Source: Crocinitomicaceae bacterium (GTDB lineage: Bacteria; Bacteroidota; Bacteroidia; Flavobacteriales_D; Sanyastnellaceae). Taken from it: a stretch of DNA of 17,882 nt. The stretch is taken from NCBI GenBank assembly GCA_020848015.1, contig JADLBA010000290.1, positions 1-17,882 of the forward strand, given 5' to 3'. Positions 6,643-15,274 of the stretch are shown piece by piece. Position 1 is the stretch's first letter. Every line of letters begins with the position of its first letter. Under the pieces are notes generated by a model that made no database searches, was not told the DNA's origin, and worked only from the letters and a program-made list of their open reading frames with translations. Made by a program: the position numbers and the translations under genes.

Positions 6643-6657
6643 TGCAATATGAAGAAT

Positions 6658-6691
6658 AAAAAAAGAAGGCTGCTCCCGCAGAAACAGCCTT
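6658..6691 (-). terminator. Intrinsic terminator between rpsP and rimM
   Basis: Read on the minus strand, AAGGCTG (6691-6685) pairs perfectly with CAGCCTT (6672-6666) around a 12-base loop. One C and then seven Ts (6664-6658) follow. It lies just after the rpsP stop and before rimM, so it should let only part of the rpsP transcripts continue into rimM. Confidence 0.8.
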
Positions 6692-6712
6692 AAAAAATTT
6701 ACATAATAAAAA

Positions 6713-7273
6713 CTATGCCTCTGAAGATTCTGCTGCAGGAGCTTCTGTTGCAGGGGCTTCTTCGACCTGTGTATCTGTAGGTACTTCGGCAGATTTTGCA
6801 GCGCTTTCAGCGGCTTCTGCCGCAGCAGAGGCCAACGCCTTCAGCCGGGTTTCATTCACTGCACGTTCTGCTTTCAGCGCTTTACTCTTTGCTTCTTCTT
6901 TGTTTTTAGAAAGCTGATCGCGCTTACCCTGTATCTTACCTTCTTTTTCGGCCACCCAAGCCTCAAATTTTTTATCCGCATCTTCCTGCGTCAGAGCTCC
7001 TTTGAGAACCCCCTTATGCAGGTGAAGACGGTAAAGAACACCTTTGTAGCTAAGAATAGCACGCATGGTGTCGGAAGGTTGAGCACCCTTCTGCAACCAG
7101 CTAAGCGCCTTATCGTTATCAATAACGATCGTCGCAGGATTAGTGTTGGGATTATAGCTGCCGATGCGCTCGATGTACTTGCCATCTCTGGGTGAACGGC
7201 CATCTGCTGCTACGATGTGGAAGAAAGGTTTTCCTTTCTTGCCGTGACGTTGAAGTCTGAGTTTTACTGCCAT
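6713..7273 (-). CDS. rpsP: 30S ribosomal protein bS16
   Basis: bS16 is a structural and assembly protein of the 30S subunit. The core is in residues 1-~85 (MAVKLRLQRHGKKGKPFFHI, VAADGRSPRDGKYIERIGSYNP, then GAQPSDTMRAILS). About 100 extra residues follow. The first part is a lysine/glutamate helix (DKKFEAWVAEKEGKIQGKRD), and the rest is an Ala/Glu/Thr-rich disordered tail ending ESSEA. Such long tails are usual in Bacteroidota and absent from the ~82-residue proteobacterial protein. The ATG at 7273 gives the canonical MAVKLRL start, and a phylum-type promoter lies upstream at 7331-7360. Confidence 0.97.
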   Translation of the reverse strand: MAVKLRLQRHGKKGKPFFHIVAADGRSPRDGKYIERIGSYNPNTNPATIVIDNDKALSWLQKGAQPSDTMRAILSYKGVLYRLHLHKGVLKGALTQEDADKKFEAWVAEKEGKIQGKRDQLSKNKEEAKSKALKAERAVNETRLKALASAAAEAAESAAKSAEVPTDTQVEEAPATEAPAAESSEA

Positions 7274-7330
7274 GGTAAATTGTTTGGTGGGTGCGAAACC
7301 CTGTTAACAATGAATTTTTAATTTGGGCGG

Positions 7331-7360
7331 CAAATGTAGGGTTTTCTGCCTAATAAACAA
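7331..7360 (-). promoter_or_regulatory. Bacteroidota-type promoter for rpsP
   Basis: On the minus strand TTG (7360-7358) is followed by exactly 19 bases and TACATTTG (7338-7331), matching the -33/-7 consensus of the primary Bacteroidota sigma factor (TTTG-N19-TAnnTTTG). It places the start of transcription about 50 bases upstream of the rpsP ATG. Confidence 0.7.
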
Positions 7361-7639
7361 GGGACTATTAATCTTTTTTTATGTCTATCATCTATATAAC
7401 AAGGTAGTATATAGCGTCATTCCTCCCTCCATCATCCGGTTGTATATGAAGACTGTTCAAACTAATATTCTCACAAAAAATAATCAATCGGGCAGGCGAA
7501 TCGGAATTTTTTCCCACAATAGTATATGAAGCGGAGATGAAAACTACTCATAGAGGAAGAAAATTGCCGCTTTCTTCTATCTATACTATTTTCGGGGCTT
7601 TAACCGTTCAAAAGTATTGCCGGTTTACACCAAAATACC
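7361..7639. other. Intergenic region upstream of rpsP, no gene seen
   Basis: The stretch between the rpsP promoter and the next plus-strand gene is AT-rich, with short open frames that look random (low-complexity, no family resemblance). It should hold the divergent promoter of the next gene, but I could not place a convincing -33/-7 pair. Confidence 0.4.
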
Positions 7640-8269
7640 TTGCCTGTGCTGAAGACGATCTTTTTCCATCCGTGTTTTATTTTACTTTCTGCCCGGCAAA
7701 CATTTCGGAAATTTATCGTCTTCCTCTTCTTTCTTTTTGCTGTATTTTTCTGTTTTGGACAATACGAAAAACATCCTCTCGACGGCAAACGCTGGCTCAA
7801 TATTTCAGCAGGAGCCAATACCGCTGATCATATTTCCTGGCAATCGGCTCTTTCATACTCAAAAAGAAGTGACTATATCATGACCTCACTGCGTTTTGCC
7901 TATACACAGGAACTGATAGAAGGTGCCGATGATTCTGTTACTTTCCGGAAAAATCGCATTATCGAAACAGGCATTATGTGGGGTGAAGGTTGGGGAGGTA
8001 GGCGATGGTACGCAGCCGGTTCTGCGGGGATGAGCATCAACCTGCGGATGTACGGAGACTCTGCCATTGAAAACAATACCTCTTTCCAATACTTCTCTGC
8101 TCTCACACTCGGAGTGCCCGCCCAGATTGAAGCGGGTGTTTTTCTCAACAAGCAATTAGCGATCAATACCACATTGCTCGGAAACTGGAATTTCAGGCAA
8201 CCTTACATTGGAGTACATCTTGGCATCACATACCGCTTCAAACATGCATCCTCCTCTGAAAGCCTATGA
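7640..8269 (+). CDS. Secreted or outer-membrane barrel-like protein of unknown function
   Basis: I do not recognise a named family. A long hydrophobic export signal (KFIVFLFFLFAVFFCFGQ) ends near residue 41. It is followed by ~165 residues rich in alternating hydrophobic/aromatic strands and glycine (WLNISAGANTADHISWQSAL, YAAGSAGMSINLRMYG), with an aromatic-ended last strand (IGVHLGITYRF). This pattern suggests a small outer-membrane beta-barrel. The start is uncertain: there is no ATG between the upstream in-frame stop (7601-7603) and 7880. TTG at 7640 or GTG at 7646 are the candidates, and both put an unusual 20-odd residues in front of the signal core. A lost start or small upstream frameshift is possible. 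Confidence 0.6.
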   Translation: MPVLKTIFFHPCFILLSARQTFRKFIVFLFFLFAVFFCFGQYEKHPLDGKRWLNISAGANTADHISWQSALSYSKRSDYIMTSLRFAYTQELIEGADDSVTFRKNRIIETGIMWGEGWGGRRWYAAGSAGMSINLRMYGDSAIENNTSFQYFSALTLGVPAQIEAGVFLNKQLAINTTLLGNWNFRQPYIGVHLGITYRFKHASSSESL

Positions 8270-8589
8270 AAATAATATCGTTTGAATGGGGGATATTTTT
8301 TAAAAAAGAAAAACAAACATTTATAGCGTTACGAAGCGAAGAGCGCACAAAACAGCCTGCATCTATTCACAATGAAGAGAAGAGCACGTAATGCAATGCT
8401 TTTACAATACTCAAATCATTCAATATGATCACCTCCATAACAAAATACACAACAGCAGAAAAGTAATTCCATTCTTTGAAACCAAGTATAAATTGCATCC
8501 CAAAGAACTGACCTTCGGCACAAGATTCAGAGCTAATACATATAGATGAGCCATTTCGGAGAAAAGAAAATTCTGAAAATTTCAAACCA
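8270..8589. other. 320-base intergenic region, no gene seen
   Basis: It is AT-rich with no convincing protein. An 18-codon frame at 8371 starts MKRRARN, much like the MKRRRF start of the next gene, but stops soon. A minus-strand frame covering 8367-8585 has no family features. No clear terminator or TAnnTTTG promoter could be placed. Confidence 0.4.
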
Positions 8590-9963
8590 ATGAAAAGAAG
8601 GAGATTTTTGCAAAATGTAGCACTGGGGCTTCCCGCAATTTCCTGTATGCCTTCGCTGCTTCTATCGTGTAAAAAAGAGGAGCTTTTCGATGACTCTTCA
8701 TTCAGCGGGTCGGTAGCTATCGTAGGAGCCGGAGCAGCCGGGATGTATGCTGCCTACCTGCTGAATGGCCAGAATGTAAAAGTAAAGATTTACGAAGCCT
8801 CAGATAATTACGGTGGCCGCATCCGGCCACTGAAAAATTTTTCAGATTTCACTATCGAATTAGGAGCTGAAGAGATTCGCGGCAACAACTCATTGTGGTA
8901 CGACCTTATCGCTTCTACCAATGCAGAGTTTGTTACTGCCGGACTCACTGATTTTTATTTTGTTGACAGCCTGCTCAAACCGGAAGGTGAAATGACCGGA
9001 GATGGGGATTTCCTGCACCTGCGTGAAATTGTAGATAATCTTGCAAATTATAGTGGCGCTGATATCAATGCTCAGATTTATGGAAATATCGCGGGTATTG
9101 CAGGCCGTATAGAGCCTATTTATAATGCATGGGTCGGCAACGATTATGGTACCTCCAATGCACGTGTTGGAATGGCCGGTATCCAGGAATCAAAAAATCT
9201 TTGGGCTTCCGGGAATAATAAATATCGCCTTCTTCACCGCGATCTCTTCAGCATCATAGAAGAACGGTTTTCCAGCATACTCGGACAAATTCACCTCAAC
9301 ACTCCCATCGTTTCCATTGACTATTCCTCATCGAAAATCAAGCTGATGAGTGAAGGGGGCGAAAAATTTGAAGCTGACAGAGTAATTGTAACGGTACCGC
9401 TGCGGATATTGTTCGACAATGTAATTGATTTCATTCCCAACCTCCCTCCTCTGCATCTGCAGTCGCTGAGCAATATCGGTATGGATAAAGGGATAAAAAT
9501 AATTCTGCGGTTTTCCAGCCGATTCTGGAATGACAATACCTACCGGATCTATGGTTCGAGCCTGGTGCCTCTTTTCTGGGCTCCCGGTTCCGGTGGGAAA
9601 AGTAGTGCGAACGATGTACTGACTGCTTTTGTAATGGGAGAAAAAGCAGAGCAACTCGACAGTCTCGGCGATACTATGATCACCACAATCCTTGCAGAAT
9701 TAGATCAGATTTTTGGAAACAATGTAGCTTCCTCAACACTGGTTGGCCATCACATAATGAACTGGGGCGATGATCCCTACATCCGCGGTGCGTACTCGTA
9801 CCCGAAACCTGGAACAGGAAATGCGCGTGCTTTACTTGCAGAACCTATTAGCGACAAAGTTTTCTTTGCCGGCGAAGCTACACATACCGGCGGGCATTTC
9901 GGCACTGTGCAGGGTGCCATGGAGTCTGCGCTCAGAGCTGTTTCTCAGGTATTAAAAACATGA
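8590..9963 (+). CDS. Flavin amine oxidase family lipoprotein, Tat-exported
   Basis: This is an FAD-dependent oxidoreductase of the monoamine oxidase/phytoene-desaturase-like superfamily, which oxidises amines or amino acids with release of peroxide. The N-terminus KRRRFLQ is a twin-arginine signal, followed by a hydrophobic stretch and a lipobox LLSC with Cys27, so it should be exported folded with its FAD and anchored as a lipoprotein. The dinucleotide motif GAGAAG is at residues 46-51 with Glu69 as the ribose-binding acid, then GGR at 75-77. The C-terminal FAD signature FAGEAT (426-431) and GTVQGAMES (438-446) is intact. At 457 residues it is full length. The substrate cannot be read from the sequence. 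Its stop overlaps the start of the next gene (ATGA), implying a two-gene operon. Confidence 0.88.
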   Translation: MKRRRFLQNVALGLPAISCMPSLLLSCKKEELFDDSSFSGSVAIVGAGAAGMYAAYLLNGQNVKVKIYEASDNYGGRIRPLKNFSDFTIELGAEEIRGNNSLWYDLIASTNAEFVTAGLTDFYFVDSLLKPEGEMTGDGDFLHLREIVDNLANYSGADINAQIYGNIAGIAGRIEPIYNAWVGNDYGTSNARVGMAGIQESKNLWASGNNKYRLLHRDLFSIIEERFSSILGQIHLNTPIVSIDYSSSKIKLMSEGGEKFEADRVIVTVPLRILFDNVIDFIPNLPPLHLQSLSNIGMDKGIKIILRFSSRFWNDNTYRIYGSSLVPLFWAPGSGGKSSANDVLTAFVMGEKAEQLDSLGDTMITTILAELDQIFGNNVASSTLVGHHIMNWGDDPYIRGAYSYPKPGTGNARALLAEPISDKVFFAGEATHTGGHFGTVQGAMESALRAVSQVLKT

Positions 9964-10736
9964 TTACACTTCTTTTGCGATACTCATTTCTTATATCCGC
10001 ATTTTGTATCATCACATCAATAAAATGCTGTGGCCAGTTTTCCGTAGGAGCTGATTACCTACACCTGCGCTCAAAAGAATGGGATGATCTCATCCGCACC
10101 TATAATTTTGCACGCCCGTGGCTCGAAGAAAAACAACCCTTTTTAACCGGGGGAATTTCCGGATCACTCGGATGGTACTTCCGATTATCCGCAAAAAGAA
10201 GCGCCTTTCTAAAACCTGTATTTTCATACGGGCATTTTGGCAGCCGGTCGGAATCGGGAAAACAGAGCCTTGACCTTTCCGCAGAGTATTATTCATTTCA
10301 GCTTGATTTTAACTTCAACCCCCGTGCGATGTTTCGCGATGTTTCTGCCGGCCCTCTGGGAACACGGCTTTTCATAAGTCTTTCGCCAGGTATATCCCGA
10401 TGGTCGGCGAGGTTAAAGCGCAACAGGGAGGAATACATTGTGCGTGCAGAAGAAACATTTCATCCCATCAACTACAATTTTTCTATTTCCGCCTGCATCG
10501 GGTACCGGGCAGCATTACTCGCAAAAAAATGGGTATGTACCCCGGTAGTCAGATTGAACTATTTTCCCAGAGCTACCCTTACCGATATTGTGCGGGCAGT
10601 GCAGGGCGCTAATGAAACGGGGCTTTCTGACACTTCGAAAAACATGATGATGATCACCGCAGGAGTTGAATGCACAAAGATCTTTCCCGTCAGGAAAGGC
10701 AAAAAGGGGTACGGCATTGGCACTTCCGCTTACTGA
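9960..10736 (+). CDS. Putative outer-membrane beta-barrel protein coupled to the amine oxidase
   Basis: I do not recognise a named family. The ATG overlaps the upstream TGA in an ATGA, so translation should be coupled. A signal peptide covers residues 1-~26 (LLLRYSFLISAFCIITSIKC, then CGQFSVG). The mature part of ~230 residues has alternating strands ending in aromatic residues (GSLGWYFRLS, YYSFQLDFNFNP, TRLFISLSPGISRW, VVRLNYFP), which suggests a small outer-membrane barrel. Coupling to an exported oxidase suggests a shared role, for example providing substrate entry or a docking site, but this is inferred. A 6-bp inverted pair CCGCTT/AAGCGG (10726-10749) spans the stop; it lacks a T-tract and is at best a weak terminator. 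Confidence 0.65.
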   Translation: MITLLLRYSFLISAFCIITSIKCCGQFSVGADYLHLRSKEWDDLIRTYNFARPWLEEKQPFLTGGISGSLGWYFRLSAKRSAFLKPVFSYGHFGSRSESGKQSLDLSAEYYSFQLDFNFNPRAMFRDVSAGPLGTRLFISLSPGISRWSARLKRNREEYIVRAEETFHPINYNFSISACIGYRAALLAKKWVCTPVVRLNYFPRATLTDIVRAVQGANETGLSDTSKNMMMITAGVECTKIFPVRKGKKGYGIGTSAY

Positions 10737-10845
10737 TGCATAGAAGCGGTCATTAACCCAAACTAACAAACTCTTTGCGACAAAAAGTGCCTAACGGTTT
10801 CGGCAGGAAATAATTCTTGCCCGATAATTGCGTTCCCTTTGTTCA

Positions 10846-11736
10846 ATGAAAAATGTCGCCGCACATAGAATCATCTCCCTTCTCCTGTTCGTGGCAACTG
10901 TTGGTTTTGTAAAAGCGGAAAACCTTCCTGCGCTGGAGGACTCTGTAAATGTGGCGTACAAGGCTCTCTCTGCTTCTCGTTCTGATGATGAAAGGTCTTT
11001 GTACTGCGAAAAAATGAGAAATTTCTTCATTCACTCATTCAATGATCCAGCGGTATTCGACTACCCATTTGGCAAGCTGAACCTCTGCAAGCTCATCTCC
11101 TCTGATCAACATATCCGGCTGCTAAACTGGAATATGCCTTACGAAGACGGCACATTCAAATACTTCTGCTTCGTGCTTGTAAGAGACCCGGAAACACAGG
11201 CCCTCACGTGGATTGAACTCACCGACAATCAGAGGGAAACAGAAGGTGCTGAATCTAAATTTCTTACTCCTGAAAAATGGATCGGGGCATTGTACTACGA
11301 AATCATTCCCGTATTTGAAAAGAGAAATAAAAAGAACGTTGTTGCTGATACCTATATACTGCTCGGTTGGGATGGAAAGGACAACCTGACCACCCGCAAA
11401 ATCATTGACGGCCTTACCATCACCGGTTCCAAACTGCGCCTCGGTGTAGCACTTTTCGAAATGGGCAAAGTGACCAAGAAGAGGGTTATTTACGAATACA
11501 GCAATGATGTAAGTACCTCAGTAAAATATTATCCAAAGGAGAAATGTATTGTTGTAGATCATCTTTCGCCTAAAGGAACTGGATTGGAAGGAATTTTTGC
11601 AGAGTATGGTCCCGACGGAACGTACGATCTTTTTCGCCATGAAAAAGGAAAATGGGTTCTTTACGAAAATGTGGATGTAGAGAAATTCACCGGTGGTGAC
11701 AACCGCCCCTACTCAGATCCGAGAAAAACAAAATGA
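10846..11736 (+). CDS. Conserved exported protein of unknown function
   Basis: The 296-residue protein starts at the ATG at 10846, which gives a clean signal peptide (MKNVAAHRIISLLLFVATVG, cleavage near KAEN). An earlier TTG at 10828 would add six residues and is less likely. The mature region has a block I associate with uncharacterised Bacteroidota proteins: LLNWNMPYEDGTFKYF, then WIGALYYEIIPV, YILLGWDG and TTRKIIDGLTI. It reads as a compact beta-rich periplasmic domain with no visible catalytic motif. It is separated by about 110 bases from the upstream barrel gene and converges on the Smr gene with an 18-base gap. Confidence 0.7.
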   Translation: MKNVAAHRIISLLLFVATVGFVKAENLPALEDSVNVAYKALSASRSDDERSLYCEKMRNFFIHSFNDPAVFDYPFGKLNLCKLISSDQHIRLLNWNMPYEDGTFKYFCFVLVRDPETQALTWIELTDNQRETEGAESKFLTPEKWIGALYYEIIPVFEKRNKKNVVADTYILLGWDGKDNLTTRKIIDGLTITGSKLRLGVALFEMGKVTKKRVIYEYSNDVSTSVKYYPKEKCIVVDHLSPKGTGLEGIFAEYGPDGTYDLFRHEKGKWVLYENVDVEKFTGGDNRPYSDPRKTK

Positions 11737-11753
11737 GAATTGGTGTAATCGCC

Positions 11754-12356
11754 TCACCTTCTGAAGTTCGGGCGGATTCTCACTTCAGTAGCTCCCTGTC
11801 CATACTGATGATAAGGAGCATCCATAAATTCACAGTGCGGATAATAATGATGAAGTAATTTTCTGATCTCGGCTCGCAGCACTCCCTGCCCCACTCCATG
11901 AATGAAAATAATACGATGGATTTTATGCTCCTCCGCATTGCGAAGCATTCGCTCGAAATGCTCCATCTGAATTTTTACTATTTCACCCGGACTTAAATGT
12001 TCGTGGCGGTCAAGCAACTCGTGTGCGTGAAGGTCAACCTCGAGCGTTTCGCCCCTGCGTCGCTCATTAGAAGCGCTGATCTTCTTGTAGATCAACTTAA
12101 AATCATCGTTCACCTTCTTGCTGATTTTCGAGTCGGTGTTGCGTTCGACAATATCATTTATATCCGGTTCTAACTCGCGGTATCCTCTCCATTCCTTTGC
12201 TGGATCCTTTACCGGCACAAGTTCAGTTACCGAATGTTCAAAGGCGAAACCCGATGTATCTTCTACCATCGCCATCCCTTCAGGGAGAAAAGCAATGATC
12301 TTTCCCTCTCCTTCATCATTCAGAAAACGAACCCTATCACCAATGTTGAATTCCAT
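11754..12356 (-). CDS. Smr-domain protein (Bacteroidota form with N-terminal barrel-like domain)
   Basis: The N-terminus (FNIGDRVRFLNDEGEGKIIA, residues 3-22) is a small SH3-like fold of the kind annotated as DUF2027. A charged linker (~65-103) leads to a C-terminal Smr domain with VDLH at 107-110, HGVGQGVLR at 153-161 and the closing DAPYHQYGQGATEVRI block. Smr domains, as in the tail of MutS2, bind or nick branched DNA or cut RNA, including on stalled ribosomes. Here the domain is free of a MutS2 core. The true substrate is not known. The ATG at 12356 gives the usual MEFNIGDRV start. The gene is transcribed divergently from the downstream serine hydrolase. Confidence 0.85.
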   Translation of the reverse strand: MEFNIGDRVRFLNDEGEGKIIAFLPEGMAMVEDTSGFAFEHSVTELVPVKDPAKEWRGYRELEPDINDIVERNTDSKISKKVNDDFKLIYKKISASNERRRGETLEVDLHAHELLDRHEHLSPGEIVKIQMEHFERMLRNAEEHKIHRIIFIHGVGQGVLRAEIRKLLHHYYPHCEFMDAPYHQYGQGATEVRIRPNFRR

Positions 12357-12582
12357 AGTACAAAAATACGCTATCCGGCAGATTCAAACTATTGCGCTCT
12401 GGCTCTACCGGCACGAGAGTTTGTATAGATGAATTAAAAACTATCTCAGGGGTCGCCTCCCCGACGATTGCAATTTCTCTCAATGCAAAATGTAGTGCTC
12501 CCACCTGCTCACCGGTGTATGCATGATTCATTTCATCAGCAAGTAGTATCTTTCTACATTCGTCGCTCCAATTTCTTCAAAA

Positions 12583-14157
12583 ATGCTACGGTCTTCCATT
12601 TTACTCTTTTCTATCGTTATTCATGTCATCGTCCACGCCCAGTTCAAAGCAGGCATTACATTGCCGCCTGTCAAATCGGGAAAAAGCAAAAGCATCGAAG
12701 CGCTGGATGTACTTTTTGAGAAAAGTATCCGTGATTTTAACGTGCCGGGGATGGCAGTGGTGATCCTGAAAGACAGCACAGTGCTTCTATCGAAAGGATA
12801 TGGTGTGAAAAATATGGATACCAAAGAAAAGGTGGATAATGAAACACTTTTTGCTATTGCCAGCAATACCAAGGCTTTCACGTCTGCTGCACTTGCAACT
12901 CTTGTAGATCAGGGAAAAATAAAATGGAACGACAAAGTGCGGCAGTACCTCCCTGAATTTATGCTTTACTCACCGTATGTTTCGGAAGAGATGACCATCC
13001 GCGACCTCCTCTGCCACCGCAGTGGATTGGCAACATTCAGTGGTGATCTTATCTGGTATGGCACTCAATACAGCCGCGAAGAAGTGATCCGTCGTGCGCG
13101 TTTTCTTTCGCCGAAATACGGATTCCGCGAAGCATACGGATACCAGAACATCATGTTTCTTGCCGCAGGTGAAATTGTGGCGAAGGTCTCTGGTATGAGT
13201 TGGGATGAATATGTGCGCACCACATTTTTTGAACCACTCAATATGACCACTACCAATACCAGTATTCGCTCATTTAGCAAAAACGGAAATATAGCCAGCC
13301 CACACAATGAAGTAGCCGGGAGAAATATACCTATTGCTTATGTCAATTGGGACAATATCGGCCCCGCAGGCAGTATCAATTCCAATGTTACTGATCTTTC
13401 GCAGTGGCTGAGATTACAATTAGGCTGGGGAAGTCTCCATGGAAAAACGTATTGGAAAAGAGAAAGAAGCAATGAAATGTGGGAGGTAAACACGCCGCGC
13501 CCCGTCTCGGAATGGCAAAAACAAAATATGCCGGGCCGCCACTTCAGCGGGTACGGACTCGGATGGGATATCATGGATTACAACGGTTACAAAGTCGTGA
13601 GCCACGGAGGTGGTTATGACGGTATGATTTCTAAAACTGTGCTGGTTCCGGAACTCAATCTCGGTTTTGTACTCCTGACGAATAGCATCAGTTCGCTTCC
13701 TTCGGCATTGACCTATGAAATACTGGATGAGTTCTGCGGTGTATCCACACAAAAAGACTGGATCAGCATTTTTCTCGATTTCAAGAAAGAAGATGTGCAC
13801 GACGAACAGATCAAAAGAGAAACCGAAGAAAAAGAACGTGTGAAAAATACCTCCCCTTCACTATCTCTGAATGAATACACAGGTACATATTTCAGTGAAA
13901 TATATGGCGAAGTCCGTATAGCGATGCAGGCCTCCGGTACTGACCTCCTGATTGACTTTGTCCCCACTGAACTTTTCAAAGGGCGATTGTCGCATTGGCA
14001 TTACGACACATTCGAACTGATATGGACTACACAGATGATGCTGCCGAAAGGCAAGGTTACTTTCCTTCTTGGTGCCGACGGTAAACCCAATGAAATGAGG
14101 ATTGATGTTCCCAACCCCGACTTCGATTTCACTGAGTTGAAGCTTTATAAAAAGTAG
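12583..14157 (+). CDS. Serine hydrolase of the class C beta-lactamase/penicillin-binding protein fold
   Basis: The protein has a signal peptide (SILLFSIVIHVIVHA, cleavage near residue 19) and a beta-lactamase-type catalytic domain. The nucleophile motif SNTK (Ser94, Lys97), the YxN motif YQN (187-189) and HGGG (341-344, in place of KTG) are all present and in the expected order. Residues ~400-524 form a separate beta-rich C-terminal domain (YTGTYFSEIYGEVRI) like that seen in many Bacteroidota homologues (DUF3471 type). Such proteins act in the periplasm as D-amino-acid peptidases or esterases, and the family name does not imply antibiotic resistance. It converges on the TPR gene with three bases between stops. 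Confidence 0.88.
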   Translation: MLRSSILLFSIVIHVIVHAQFKAGITLPPVKSGKSKSIEALDVLFEKSIRDFNVPGMAVVILKDSTVLLSKGYGVKNMDTKEKVDNETLFAIASNTKAFTSAALATLVDQGKIKWNDKVRQYLPEFMLYSPYVSEEMTIRDLLCHRSGLATFSGDLIWYGTQYSREEVIRRARFLSPKYGFREAYGYQNIMFLAAGEIVAKVSGMSWDEYVRTTFFEPLNMTTTNTSIRSFSKNGNIASPHNEVAGRNIPIAYVNWDNIGPAGSINSNVTDLSQWLRLQLGWGSLHGKTYWKRERSNEMWEVNTPRPVSEWQKQNMPGRHFSGYGLGWDIMDYNGYKVVSHGGGYDGMISKTVLVPELNLGFVLLTNSISSLPSALTYEILDEFCGVSTQKDWISIFLDFKKEDVHDEQIKRETEEKERVKNTSPSLSLNEYTGTYFSEIYGEVRIAMQASGTDLLIDFVPTELFKGRLSHWHYDTFELIWTTQMMLPKGKVTFLLGADGKPNEMRIDVPNPDFDFTELKLYKK

Positions 14158-14160
14158 GCT

Positions 14161-15201
14161 TCACTTTTCTCCCAATACACGACTTAGTGCATGAGCGGCA
14201 TCATCGTACCCGGGATTTATTTCAAGGGCTTTGCGATAATCGGCCTCTGCCTCCTTCATTTTTTTCAACGCCTCGAAACACAACCCACGGTTATAATAGG
14301 CCTGTGAATACATGGGATATGCATTAATGGCAGCAGTGAATTCACGGATTGCCTCGATGTAATTTTTTAAATGAAGAAGATAGATATACCCTTTATTAAA
14401 ATATGCCGATGAAAATGAGGGATCAATGCGGGCGATAGAATCATAACATATAAGCGCCTGATCATAATAATCTTTCTCCCTGTATCCATTTTCTTGAAGA
14501 AACATCGCCTTGTTATACCAGGCTTCTATACTTTTTGGTCGCAGACCGATAGCCGAATTGTAATACTCTTTGGCGAGGTCATGATGCTTTGTTGCATAGA
14601 TTAGCCCCACCTCGATATAGGCATCAAAAAATGTTGGATCCACTTCTATTGCAGTCTGATAGGAAGAGGTTGACAGCGTAGTGTCTCCGGTAGCGAGATA
14701 GAGCCTCCCTTTCAGGTAATAACCCTCCGCAAGGTTATTGTTTTCTTTCAGCGCAGTATTGATATGTTCGAGTGCGAGGTTATAGTTTTTCAGAACAATA
14801 TCAATCGCTGCTTTTTTTAGCAGACAATCAATGTTTTTTGCATTAAAAGTGAGGCATTGTTTATAGTCGTTATAGGCATCGGTCACTTCCTGCCTGAACC
14901 AGTGCAACTCGCCCCGGTAGAGATAAATATCACTTTTTGTGCTGTCGGCCTGCCTTGCACGATCTATATCACGAAAGGCGAGATCATATTTTTCCCTGCT
15001 GCCATAATACTTTGCTCGTTCGAGGTAGTGGGCATAGTTGCCTGGATCGTCCTTGATCTTTTTATTAATCGCTGCGAGCAGTGAATCCACCGCTCCCCCA
15101 TTCTCAGAAATATCCGTATCTCCTTTTTTAACATGGGGGCGATTCTCACAGGCGGTAATTACTATTATCATTAAAAAGAAGACTCCAGAGAAGTATTTCA
15201 T
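14161..15201 (-). CDS. TPR-repeat lipoprotein
   Basis: I chose the ATG at 15201 because it gives a compact lipoprotein signal: MKYFSGVFFLMIIVITAC, with lipobox ITAC and Cys18 as the lipidated residue. An ATG 21 bases upstream would only add seven residues. From about residue 45 to the end the protein is eight tandem 34-residue TPR helix pairs, recognisable by the repeating A/G-x-x-x-x-Y/N-x-x-A-L and D/N-P pattern (for example AYYNRGLCFEALKKMKEAEA near the C-terminus). TPR lipoproteins serve as protein-binding scaffolds at the envelope. No enzymatic domain is present, and the partner is unknown. Confidence 0.87.
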   Translation of the reverse strand: MKYFSGVFFLMIIVITACENRPHVKKGDTDISENGGAVDSLLAAINKKIKDDPGNYAHYLERAKYYGSREKYDLAFRDIDRARQADSTKSDIYLYRGELHWFRQEVTDAYNDYKQCLTFNAKNIDCLLKKAAIDIVLKNYNLALEHINTALKENNNLAEGYYLKGRLYLATGDTTLSTSSYQTAIEVDPTFFDAYIEVGLIYATKHHDLAKEYYNSAIGLRPKSIEAWYNKAMFLQENGYREKDYYDQALICYDSIARIDPSFSSAYFNKGYIYLLHLKNYIEAIREFTAAINAYPMYSQAYYNRGLCFEALKKMKEAEADYRKALEINPGYDDAAHALSRVLGEK

Positions 15202-15224
15202 GATTGTCTGAAAATTGGACATAT

Positions 15225-15256
15225 AAAAAAACCCGCCGCATTGGGAATGCGACGGG
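15225..15256 (-). terminator. Intrinsic terminator of recA
   Basis: On the minus strand CCCGTCGCATT (15256-15246) pairs with AATGCGGCGGG (15242-15232) with a 3-base loop, giving an 11-bp stem with one G-U pair. Seven Ts (15231-15225) follow. It lies directly after the recA stop and separates recA from the TPR gene. Confidence 0.92.
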
Positions 15257-15274
15257 CAAAAATGCTACAAAAGT

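Noticed and set aside
8367..8585. Minus-strand 72-residue frame in the intergenic region
   Set aside because: No family resemblance, no signal or domain features, and no supporting ribosome-binding site; an AT-rich chance frame.
10515..11034. Several minus-strand frames across the barrel and exported-protein genes
   Set aside because: They are antisense to plus-strand genes with clear signal peptides and lack independent support.
12583..14157. Antibiotic-resistance beta-lactamase
   Set aside because: The motifs show the fold, but HGGG and the extra C-terminal domain point to the broad serine-hydrolase family rather than a true AmpC enzyme.
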